Part shown: piece after piece, positions 13,301-25,325 of the stretch
How positions within the stretch are numbered: position 1 is the stretch's first letter
Layout of the letters: every line of letters begins with the position of its first letter
From: Rhinopomastus cyanomelas
Taxonomy: Eukaryota > Chordata > Aves > Bucerotiformes > Rhinopomastidae
Assembly: GCA_013400115.1 (NCBI GenBank)
Contig: VXBP01004470.1
Location: forward strand, 124,001-188,000
DNA: 64,000 nt
Reading direction: 5' to 3'
The notes under the pieces: generated by a model
Told to the model about the DNA's origin: nothing
The model's database searches: none
What the model saw: the letters and a program-made list of their open reading frames with translations, nothing else
Program-made: the position numbers and the translations under genes

Positions 13301-15189
13301 AGAGTGGAAGGCAGACAGTCAATGGATGCATAGTATCACTGCCAATGCCAAGTCATAGTTTTAGAAATGTGAACAAGCAAAAAAATGAAGTACACAAACC
13401 CCAAAGTTATGTTTTATTTTGAAAAGGACACCGTCAGTGTCAAAATGATAGAATATAGGTTTTCATGAGCTTTCAGCAACATAGCTAATGTGAATTTAGA
13501 CGTGGACAGCTAATCCCAATAGAGACTTCATAGCCACAGTAACTTTAAACATGATCTGGACGTGTATGTAGAATAAGTTATAAATAATACCGATCAACTA
13601 AGCGTACTTTGAACCTTTTTCTAAAGGGGGTAAACACACAAGAAAGAGTAAGTTGACGCTGCCTCACTGGGCACAGTAAAATCTCACTACATCTGATTTC
13701 TATTGATAAATATCACTGAACACATCTGCCTCGCTACAAGATTTGATACAAGAATGTACAAAGACCCAGATCGTCATGTTTCAGAAAACAAAACATGTCA
13801 CTCACCTGGAGCAAAAAGACTTTATAGTTTGTGGATGGAAGAGAACATACAGATGCCTATGACAACACAGCAGTTTCTTCAAAGGCAGTGATACTAGTTA
13901 CTGCCAGACACACACACACTCATTCACGCTGACAGCTAGCACAACACGGTATGTTAAGTCCCACGAAAGAGGCAATAACCTTTAATATTTAATTTATCAA
14001 GCAATGAGATATTACTTGCAGTTGGTAAGTTTTGAATGAAGACACAGCTCATGAAGAACCCCATGAAGTTGTAAAAATCTGTATTCCTACGTGCACACAA
14101 ATTATGCACTGCTACTACATTACCTGTAACTGCAAAGAAGGAAGCAAATTATTTGCTCATTTTCGTATCCACTAGATTCTTCAGATTAAATATTAAGGGC
14201 TGTAATGGTATTTCAATACTGGACATTAAGTACAGAACCTAAAGATCAAAGTATCTGTGTAAGTATTCTGAGACCACTTGGAACCTCAGTCGAGCAAAAG
14301 TCAGTCAGATTTGAATAACTGTAACAGTGACAGAGTGTAAGCATACTTACAAGACAATAAACGTATGGGAAGTTATCGTCTATCACGTCACACCACTCTA
14401 TTACCACCAAACTCCATAACACCTTCCAACACCTGAAAGGGGCCTACAAGAAGGCTGAGGAAGAACTGTTCACAAGGGCATGGAATGACAGGATGAGGAG
14501 TCATGGTCTGAACCTACAGAAGGGTAGATTTAGGCTGGGCATGAGGAACAAGTTCTTTAATAGAACTTGGCTGTGGATCACTGAACAGACTGCCTAAAGA
14601 GATGGTAGAGGCTCCATCCCTGGAGACATTCAAGGTCAGGCTTGACAGGGCCCTGGGCAATCTGTTCTAGTTGACTCTGTTTGTTGTATGGGGGTTGGAC
14701 TAGATGACCTTTAGCGGTTCCTTACAACCCAATACATTCTATGATTTTATGACTCTTCAAGTGCTCCAAAACCAAAGCAAGCGCTTGGGACTCACTTACA
14801 AAAAGAAGTTTTAGAGTTCAACTCTAAAATTTAATTTTAAACCAACCAATTCAGTTAAGCTAAAAACATCTTGATGAACTCAGCCTAGCTAAGTGTCAGC
14901 TTGCCTGAATGTCAACTCCCAGGGTATCCCAAAATATCATTATCAACCAGTAATCTGAACACTACTGAATAATCTGTTACCATTGCAAAGAAGTTTCAGT
15001 AATTTTATTTCTAAAATGGTGATTTGTTAGAAAAATCTATTCCAGATCCTTTGTCATGGTCTGAAAACAAACACAAAGTTTCACTTTCATACATGATGAG
15101 ATTCATTTACACTACCAGCTACAAAAGATGAACAATGTGCGACAACTTTGCACTACCTGCTAGTACTTGGTACAACCAGAAACAGTTAC
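10366..15189 (-). other. USP15: USP15 intron 2 (4.8 kb)
   Basis: This phase-1 intron lies between coding exons 2 and 3, with donor GTAACT and acceptor ttctag. It is AT-rich and mostly unique, apart from a CR1 fragment near 14.43-14.75 kb and a short CA run near 13.91 kb. Confidence 0.9.
14430..14752 (+). mobile_element. CR1 LINE fragment, 3' end
   Basis: It contains 'ggggcctacaagaaggctga', 'catccctggagacattcaag', 'gttggactagatgacctt' and a terminal attctatgatttta. The subfamily differs from the copy at 1-320. Confidence 0.93.
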
Positions 15190-15317
15190 CTTTGAGAAGT
15201 CCAGAATTATCAATAGGCCCAGGGTACACATTCTGATCTCCCATCTGGTATTTGTCCCAACTGTCAAAGCCAACATATTTTTTCCACTGTTTGAACCAGC
15301 GGCTATCCACTAGATAC
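15190..15317 (-). CDS. USP15: USP15 coding exon 2 (DUSP domain, residues 30-73)
   Basis: The exon begins after the acceptor ttttag at 15,318-15,319 with G TAT CTA, completing Trp30. It encodes YLVDSRWFKQWKKYVGFDSW and continues to the PIDNSGLLK segment. This is the core of the DUSP (domain in USPs) fold, with the aromatic-rich DTWYLVDSRWFKQW segment and the conserved PGPIDN turn. It is 128 bp long and leaves one base of the next codon before the donor GTAACT at 15,189. No stop or frameshift is present. The phases match exon 1 (2 bases carried) and exon 3 (1 base carried). The DUSP domain is generally thought to be a protein-interaction module, not a catalytic one. Confidence 0.97.
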
Positions 15318-16814
15318 CTAAAATGGGAGAAGACATATACAAGTTACTTCTTACAGTACAAATTAATTCATGTTAATGCACTTGTATCCATCAAAATGGA
15401 GAATGTTTTTCTGTCTGGTTTGCTAACCATTATCAGCATCTGATACCAACTTCAACTCCAGGCAGTGAAAGATCCCACTTGTCACAGTGGACAAGCACAG
15501 CTTTATAAGACTGCCAACATGGTATATCAGAAGTTGACAAATGGCAAGTTCAAAAAGAATTTCCCCTTTTAGCATGAAATATTATCAGCTTTAATTCCTG
15601 TTCTCGATTTCTAAATTCAGGAAATTCAAGTTGAATCTTTATAATTAGACAGCTCTTTAAAAAACAAGCAAAATTTTTACTAAAATATTTTTTTCCTGCT
15701 GGAGTTTTATTTATAACATTCATATGCAAGTTGAAAAAGTTTAGGACTCTGATGTCCTGTCAAGAATCAGCAAGTCTATGTATTTTCTTCCTTTTAGTCA
15801 GCATCACCACATACAGTAAACGCGCTGCTTTTGAGGCAGTACTGGATGTTCCTCCTACATATAATTTATGAACTTCACACTTATATAAAAAGGGTATCTC
15901 TAAACTCAGCTACACAGTATTTCTACTGAGATTAAACTGTTGCCAGTCTGGCTTTTACCAAGTCAAATGATAGGCACATTTTATATCTTTTTGTTCAGAC
16001 TTTAAGATTAAGATACCAAATTTGTTGAGTAATCTTCGGATTTTATTATATATTTAAAAAAACATGACTGTCATTTCCTAAATGCATCCATCTTTCCTAA
16101 AAGTACCCACCTCCTTCTGTTTGGCCTGTCCTAAACCTTTTGCTACCACTCTACCATATGTCAGAATTATCACTGTCAGGATGAAAGAGCATAGGCAATC
16201 CTCACTCTTCTTCAGCATTTGACTACTGGACTCTCATTTGCAGCACACCAATAATATTCCATTAAACCTTTAAGAGATTTCAAAAGTTTGTGGTGATTCA
16301 AATACTAGTCTGCTAATACATATTTATTAGGCAATCATTCTGCAGAAGTTACTTGCGAATACCAAGGGAAAACATAGAGAAAGACACTGGCACCCACAAC
16401 TCTCGTAACCAAAGTACAACAAAAACATTACTGGAGCACACATTTTACTGAATAGTTTTTAAAAGAAACCTAAGCAGGACCTCAAACTTGTGCTTCTAAA
16501 TTATGGAATTAAAATGAGAATTAACAAACCTAACATCTTTAAGTCTAGACTAATTTTTCCTTCTCAAGTCCAGTTCTTCTCTCATACAGATTAAGTCTGG
16601 AGTCAGCCTCCAGAAGTACTGCTAGCAAATTTGTAGTAAAGAAGGAATTACTAGTGAGTAGTACTCAGTAAGCAAGACCCTTTGTAGTCAACTTCTCAGA
16701 TTCTCTTTGCAATAAGCCCACATTCTTCAGTTTCTACAGAACATACTCTTAAGTGTGTGAATCCATAAGTAAGAGTCCTAAAAGCTATACATATAAGATA
16801 ACCACAGGCTTTTG

Positions 16815-16952
16815 TATGTCTGGAAACATTTAAAAGCGTCCTGGGTATGTTCCTATGCAACTTGATCTAGGTGGTCCTGCTCTGGCAGGGGGATTGGACT
16901 AGACAATCTTTCGAGGTCCCTTCCAATTCCTAATGTTCTGTGACTCTGCGAT
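16815..16952 (+). mobile_element. CR1 LINE 3' tail
   Basis: It contains 'gatctaggtggtcctgctct', 'gattggactagacaatcttt' and 'cgaggtcccttccaattcc'. It lies in USP15 intron 1. Confidence 0.9.
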
Positions 16953-19900
16953 GCTTAACTCCCCTGCATTCCTTCAAAAACATCAAAGACTAAATGACTC
17001 AAAACCAGCATTACAACTATGACAACAGTATTGTAATTCCCATGGTAAACAGTCTTCATTCAAAATATTACATCAACAAGAGCTACAAGTCTGTGAACAA
17101 TTTATTTCTGGCCTTAGCTTGTAACTACTGCTGTAAGCAAAGATAAGTGGCACAGGCCGAGCTGTGTCTCAGTCACCACAGCCCTGTTTCTGCTATGGAC
17201 CTAGTTCTGCCAGAGTAAGAGCTTTGCTTAGGGACCAGACTTTTCCCTGACTGCACCAATGCCAGCCATACTCTAGAGCATGTCCCTTTACCATCCCACA
17301 GGGTGACACATGGCTTTGTATGTATTCTACTACCACAAGCTGTTACTGCTCAAAAGTCAACTACCATGAGTTGCTATCTCTACTGAAATTACGTACCAGA
17401 TTTTGCCCTTGAACTAACAGCACACAATTTCTTCCCAAAATTTTAAACACTTAATAAAGCAGTGAAAACACAAATGCAAAAAGCCAAAACTACACAAAAG
17501 ATAGAAAGTTTTAAACACCGCTAAGGAAATGTATACAAAAATTATTTGCTGAAAATCCCCCTGGTTCTGGGCACGGTGCCTCCCACAAAGTCAGTAATGA
17601 AAATGCATGGGTGAAGCTGTTCTAGAAAGACGACTTATAGTTGTACAATATAGAACCATTATGAAGTTGCCCAGCCCAACACTGATGATTTCAGTTTTCT
17701 GGCAAAATTCTCCTTACATGTGTTTGTTTTTAGCCTGTTTAGCATGTTAACAGGAAAAATGTTTGGACAAAGGTAAACTGCACTAAAGATAGATTTGGAA
17801 ATTTGTGTTAAACGATAGCAAAAGATAAAAACACAGGTTTTACAGAAATAAATATATTTAAACTTTATTAATGCTGAAAAAAGGTAAAACATTTTCAGTT
17901 AAAATTTGACTAAGTTCCAGTCCCACACACATTTCAAAAATAAAAATAATTCAGTTGAAATAAACTGCTTTTTTGACCACTTTTCCACTGTCTGTGCTGT
18001 TCAGTGAAGTCAGAAAAACCAACAAAGCAATCAGGTTCTCAAAATATTTCAGACTGTTTAGCGAAAACCTCACTTCACAACACAAGAAAGTATACAATAC
18101 GTACGGTCTTAAGTAAAAGCCTTTTCTGAACTTTTTAGGTTCTTCTAATACAGCACTATATTCAATGAGTACTGCAGCAAAACCTACAAAACCACAAACC
18201 TCAAATTCCTGTAAAATTAAATGAGAAACAACTTCAATTAGCAAAAATGAACAGGGTTTGAAAACAAGTGTACATCATGACTATCTAAATGTACTATAAA
18301 ATTTGGCATTCTCATCTGTTTAAAATGAGCATTCTGTTTAAAAAAATAAAAAGACTGTTCTTTAAGATAGATAAAAGTAAAGATGCACTGAAACTTGTAA
18401 AGTTCCTTCAAAATACCATGTTTGCTATCATGCAACAGACAGGAAGTGAAGCAACATTATAACAGAATGCTTTAAAATATTTGGTACTTTCACTACTATA
18501 AACTTCCAATTTCCTCCTGAACAATACCACAGTAGAAGAGGAGAAAAGAAGTATATAAATTATGTTTAAATTTTACAGAAATAACATGTGCTTTCTTATT
18601 CACAATTGTCAAATGCAGAGACATCCACTAATGATTTTGTTCAATGAATACAACACTGCTTTTGGAGGCACAGACTCAGCAGGGTAGAATGCAGAAGTTT
18701 TAAATGAAGTGTTTTCTAACACATTTTCTATCATGTTCATGCCCCAGAAATAGGAAAGGGTTACACCAGACAGAAGCCTGCAACAGGCAATTTAGTGTAT
18801 TTAAAGATCACGAATAAGAATTCAAAAATTCAGGAATGCTAAATGAACACCACAAAGATAATCCACTTGAAAATTTAGGAAAATCAGTTATCTGCAAATA
18901 AATTTCTACCAAGAACTAACTGCTGCAATTGAGTGTTGTTTTCTGTTTCCCAGAAAGGAAAAACAGACACCAGACTCTACCATGGAAGTCTGACCATGTT
19001 AAACATAGTTACTCTATAGAGTCCATATGTAACTGAATATAGTCTTACATTAAAGACAATTTTTGTTTTATCCAGATTCTGGCAGAACAAACCCATGATG
19101 AAATCACTGGTATTTATGTCTTTTTCCTGTACATGTAGCAGAAGGTCTTCCTACTTTTACAAAAATTCAGTTCTTTCACTCTGCCTGTACAAATGCCAAT
19201 TCCTTTTACAATCTCTTAATATTTGACTCATTTTTTATTAGTCAGTAGAAAACAGGGTATCAAATTTGATCAATCTGACATATCCTTGCCTTTTCTTTAC
19301 ACACAAAGTTATCAGTCTTAGGAATACATCCAACGCCAACAGCATTCTCATCTTTCTCTTCTGACTTGGCCATTCAGCACTATTCCATAACGTTGACAAC
19401 TGTTTCTGGACACAAATGCAGTCACCCTCAGGCATCGATTCTACCAACAAACCTGTCAGCCTTGTTCCCTGCTCCACCTCATGGCCTCTACTTTCTTGAT
19501 CTAAATTTGTATTAGCTATGAATCTGAAAGAAGGAAAGCTAGAATTTTACACAGAAGGAAATTATCCTATAAGCAGCTGCCCATTGTTTTCATTAATGCT
19601 TAACAAATAAATGTTCTTGCAGAACCATATAACTTTTAAAATGTTTTGTGCTAAATGTCTGATCAAACAGCAGCAATATAATGATCAAAAGAAAATTCTG
19701 ATACACTTAAAGGTTCACCATCTATTTCAACATTTCACCAATTTTATTCTTCCATCAAACAACAACTGTTCTGCAGTGCCTCTTTAGAGTCTTCCCTAAC
19801 TGGAAAGCTTTAACATTTCTGTTCCCTAACACAAAGTGCAAAAACACTTATCACTTCACATCGAGGAATTTGTACTTACATGCTCAAATAAGGGATTAAC

Positions 19901-22384
19901 ATTTTTAACAGATAAAACTTTAAAAGCTGTCTAGAAATCATGCAACTACGTAAGTGTGATAAGAACTAAGCAGCACAGTCAAGTTCCTTCTCTGGAAAGA
20001 AAATGGTGAAGACAACCAAATCTTAAAAATATTCACATGAAGCCTGAGGTTCTCTGAGCAAAGTCTATTCAGTAATTCAACAGAGAAGCAAAATGAAGAA
20101 TGCATGAAACCAAAAAGTATGAAAACTACTCTAACACATCTCTATCTTCTCTCTTGATTTCTGGCTTGAATTATTTTGTATCTTGAACAAAAGTACTGTG
20201 TAGAACAATTAAAAAAAAAGCTAAATATTCTAAGACTAATTTTGCACGTTCAAAAAATAAGTTAGTATCTCTAAAGCTTGATGAAAACCGATCACTTTCA
20301 TACAAATAAGAGCTCACACACATTTCTACAAGAGTCATTCTACTGGAAGATTAATGAGAAGACTTAAAAGGGAAGGTAACAAAATCTGAGTGCACTTAAG
20401 GGCAAAGCTTAATACTTGGGTTAATATTGCCTGTAACATGAAAAAGTATCTGTCTCTGTGTACTAATTTTTAAATAGAGTGAATCAGGAAGATCCACTCA
20501 TTAGGATAAGAAGCAAGTGGGCCACTGCCAGTCTCAGGATTTCTTATGAATCACATCATCTCTAAAAATCATACTCAAAATTAAAAATATAGATTTGATA
20601 AATCACTTTATGCCTGACTAGAGACTGACAGCAAACTACCTGTTGACTATAGCTTATTCACTATCCCAATATTCAGCTCTTCGCATCCTTTACAGACAAA
20701 GGTAAATAGTATACTTATGCATGTCTAGTAATTAGAGATAATGGCTTTTAATTGACTCTATGAACATTGTTTAGACTTCATGTAAAAAAGTATGGAGAAG
20801 ATATTCTCAGACAGCTATTAAGAGCAAATTCAGTAGATCAGCTTACCACAATGTTGAGATTTATTCAAGAATTTATTGAACTTTTATATCAAAGAAAAAG
20901 AGATTGCAGATACAGATTTTGAAAACTGCCAACAGACACTGTAGTTATAAATTCTTACAGTTACTAATGAGCTCTGTGTATGTATGCACATATAGATGGG
21001 CATGCACATATACTTTGATGTGTATTAGGCATTTTAATGAGAATTCTGCCACCTTTATTTCTGTAGAAATCTGATACAGTAACAGAAGTTATTTTGAGTT
21101 ACTAGGGAATACCTTAGCTTTGGTATTCTACTGTTACAAGAATTTGTTCCTAATCAGCAGATTAAATACTACTTTTGCAGTAAGATTAGGGAAAATGGAA
21201 ATTTGTGTTCAAATGCCATACACTTACCTCATCTTCAGGTAAGATGGGTACAGCATGTTAAAGATTATGCTGCAAAAACCAATTAATGCAATTACACCAT
21301 GCTCAGCTTAGGGAATCAACTTGCTAAAGCTCTTAAAAAGCCAAAATCTAAGTCTTCTTAGCATTAAGGGAAAAAGTAAAAATCAGAAATTTTATAGTTA
21401 TAGCTTTTGATCCTACAAACACATTCAAGATAAAATTCTCACCAAGATCAACAAGATTCTTCATCTACAGAAAAGAGATGAGGCAAACTCTAAGAAATCA
21501 ATGTAATTTATCTTTTCATCAATGTTTAATAGCCATGATACAACCAACCACCTGAAAACCTACGAATGACATTCAGCAATTCAAGAGGAAAAGATGTAAG
21601 TCAGGTAAACAGAACCACATCTGCTAAAACCTCATTTCTTAAAATTTGATAACTTTTTTGAGAAAAATTATTAAAAACTTGGAGCATGCACTTGAGACCA
21701 GATATGCTTCACTGAGTATGTGTCTCAGCTATATAAAACCAGTAAACCTTCAATTAGTAAAAGAGAGAGAAAATGTCTGTACCTTAAACTTTGTACAATG
21801 CTTTGCCTTTATTTTTGTTAGTACTACCTAATGCAGGAAAGGGCTCCATATCATTCTATCATTACAGTAGTTTTTTGAGCTGTGAACCTGATTGAAAGCT
21901 ACCCCAAGACACCTTAGTAAAATTAAAAAACACAACCTATCCATTTTATACAAATACGCGATTTACTAAGCTTTGATGGAATTAAGATGTCACTGAAATG
22001 TTGCTGAAAATCACACGAAAATAGGGTATTTTAGGTATTAACAATATTGAAAATATCTGCACAGTTTAATCAGTTTAATTAGTTTTAGATGTTTTATGTT
22101 AGTTGTATTACACATTCTTACAGCTATATATATTTTCTTTTGGGCAAACAGAATCAAAAAACTGCACAACATGTTCATGAACACTTTCCCACTTCAAGCC
22201 TGGCCTATCTCAGTGCTCAAATGTTTATTTCTGAATGGACTTTCTGATCATTTCATAGGACCTCTCTGTTCTCAGCTGTAAAATATTTCTTGCCTGCCTA
22301 AAGCAGACTGTAATACACAGGAGACAATTTATACTTTCAAGTTCCCAAAAATGTCAGATATGGAATAAAACATGAAAACATTGA

Positions 22385-22645
22385 ATGAAGCTGTGTCAGG
22401 CAAAGTTCAGATTGGACATCAGGAAAAGTTATTTTATTAAGAGGGTGGTCAGTCACTGGAACAGGCTTTCTCAGGGACATAGTCATGGCACCAAGCGTGT
22501 CTCTCATAAAATTGAAGCAGCATCTAGACAAAGCTCTTGATCATATGGTTTCATCTTTATGTAGCCCTGCAAGGTACAGGGAGATGGACTTTGTGATCCA
22601 TACTGGTCCCTTCCAACTTGAGATAATCTGTGATTCCATGAACAC
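22385..22645 (+). mobile_element. CR1 LINE fragment, 3' end, older subfamily
   Basis: It shows 'gtcactggaacaggctttct', 'gtcatggcaccaagc', 'tggtcccttccaacttgaga' and a terminal ctgtgattcc. This fits the CR1 group with the 'gtcatggcaccaagcc' block. Confidence 0.85.
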
Positions 22646-23107
22646 CTCACATCCTTTCAGAGGATATTAAGAGCTTGTGTAACCAAGGTTACGCTACCTT
22701 TGCTGACATGCAATGTATCAAAATTAGCACAAAATCTGTAAAACAATCCACAATAGTGGATTTTGTTCTGACACCAAAGACCAATATATTTTACCAAATG
22801 TTTGTTTTCCACTCGATACATGACAGGTTTTGATATCATATGGATTCAATGTTATCACTGCAAAGGGTGAAATAAAAAGGAGCAATTCTGAACCATGTAA
22901 ACAACTCCAACAACATTTTCCTTCCAGCAGCTGAAAACAAAAGACATTTGCTCATTTTCCAGTTCAGGATAGTCTGAGTCTGTTGATCAGGCAAAGCTGA
23001 AAAATATAATCAGAATGTTCCTTGAGATCAACATGTCACTTCATTTCCTTGAAAAGCAGTAACTGTTGGTCGTATCTAACTTATTCCATAAACAGCTATT
23101 TCACACA

Positions 23108-23217
23108 GTACCACAGTATCACAATACATTAGGGATTGGAAGGGACCTGGAAAGATCATCTAGTTCAATCCCTCTACCAGAGCAGGACCACCTGGACCAA
23201 GTTGCACAGGAAATGTG
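23108..23217 (-). mobile_element. CR1 LINE 3' tail
   Basis: This is the reverse complement of the CR1 tail: 'gattggaagggacctggaaa', 'gatcatctagttcaatccct' and 'agagcaggaccacctggacc'. It is inverted relative to the 16.8 kb copy. Confidence 0.9.
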
Positions 23218-25212
23218 CCAATACTATATTCCCACTTAGATGCAAATTTTCTTTAACTAATTCTTTTATTTGAACAATTTCTTGGCAAGCATTGACAATT
23301 ATGATGCTTAACATTTTGACCTACTTTCCCCTTCCTGTTTTCCAGTGCTCAGGGTTTTTTTCAAAGAGGGGATAGCTTTTGACCTTAAACTATTTCTAGT
23401 TAATTTTATTTTCCTGAAAAAGAATATATTCCTCAAAGGTATATAAAAGCTATGTAATCTTTTGCTTCATTTTCATGCTTAGAAGCAAAGGAGCTTTGTT
23501 TAAGTCATAGCTATTTTGAACTTGCTGTAGCTGAAGACACTAAATCTATCTTTAGGATGAGTTCAGCAAGTTATTCCAGCCTCCTGTAGCCCTTACAGAC
23601 AAGAAAACAGTTCTCTGCAGGTGTTATTATTCCTTGGATCAGCTGGATGATACAGTGATTATTTCTGGCATTTGCAAAGGACTGCTCATCTCTGTGATAA
23701 GCATTAACGACCATTAGTCTGGTTCCTGACCCTGCTTTCATAAACTACTGGACTTGTATCTGGATTGAAACTGGATTGTTTCTCCAATACAATCAACAAA
23801 ATACAGGGTACTTATTTTATTATTCCAATACAAGCATACCAGCAACAAATGTTTTGGTCCTTTTATTCCTATGCAAAATAAAAAAAATATGAAACCACAA
23901 TTACCAGTTGAAAGCCATGCTTTACATCCAGATATATGTCAAGTCAGTCAATTAAAATTACCATCCAAAGACTGGATCCTTATAAAAGGCCAAGTGTAGA
24001 CACCAAAATGGAATTACTTCTGGCATCTGCATACTAATTTACAAAAGAAAGAAGCTATTACAACACTTACAAATGCAGCCTAATTTCTTAAACAAAAAAT
24101 CAACTAGTAATAAAAATCTACTATAAATATATGCAAGTTGTAAAATTTCTCTGCTGCATGACCACACACAGATGGACACTGTTCACTCAACAAAAGAAAA
24201 CCATGGCACCAGCAGGAAAGCTGCTGTTTCCCAGAACTCTCTCACAGTATGTAACTTTTTCATGCAACTTAATTTGTGATTTACTACATGCTTTGATTTA
24301 ATAAACCTTATTAACACAGTATCAGCATCACAGAAGCACACAGCATTCATTCTTTACCTTAATATCTAGGTTGACAGAAAAATATTTGAACAGTATTACT
24401 ATGATCTTGGTATTTCCCACTGCTGTCAAAGGCATTTTGAATGCATCCCTCCATCACAGACAGAATTAAACATGTAACCTAGATTTATGTAGACTCACTG
24501 ACAAGTCATTCCTTTGACTACAAAATCAAAACAGTTAACTTTAATATGCAATAAAGACACTTCACAGAGAAGCACTCGTTCTGTCACTGTGTGCTGCTGG
24601 GACATGAACACAAACTATTTCCCTTTTAAAAGCAAAACTCTGCAACTTGTCCAGAAGGACCCTCCACATAGTACAGGAGTACAGATTAAGCAATAGTGAG
24701 GACAAAGTGGAACAACAGTATTACTGAAAACAAATTAGGACTCCTGTTTAAATGGATAGATTCCAATCTTTGTTCTTGCACAACTGCAACTACAAAAGTA
24801 AGAAAGATAACAACAGGCTTGTATCTGTATTTCTACTCTGATTAGGCTACCCAAATCTCTTCACTTAGTACATTCCTGATTAATAGATGCCTTTAAAATT
24901 CAAATTTGTTTCAGAACGAACAAGTCCCAAAAAGTCAGGATTCTTACAACAAATCCACTCTATAACTTACAAAATAAACCATAATTTTATTAAAAATGTT
25001 GATAAATCCACAAGAGAGAAAATCCAGGGGTCCAAGACAGAAAAAAGTATATTGCTTAGCTCTCATTTTTTAAGAATTCTTGGTCTAAATATTTCACATT
25101 CCTCTTTAGAATTATAAGCTTTCTTCAAATAATTGAAATCATTTAAATCAACTAATCAGTTAGTCAAATTATCACTACAACTCCCCATGCTCATTTCCCA
25201 CACTTTACATGT

Positions 25213-25325
25213 AGAATCCTTCAGGTTAGAAAACATCTTTAAGATCACTGAGTTCAACCACTAATCCAGAACTGCCAAGTCAACACTAAACCATGACTTT
25301 ACACTCCATGCAAGGAGTCATGGCC
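25213..25325 (-). mobile_element. Degenerate CR1 LINE 3' tail
   Basis: It contains 'tttaagatcactgagttcaa', 'ccactaatccagaactgcca' and 'agtcaacactaaaccatgac', a decayed version of the CR1 3' end in reverse. Confidence 0.8.
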
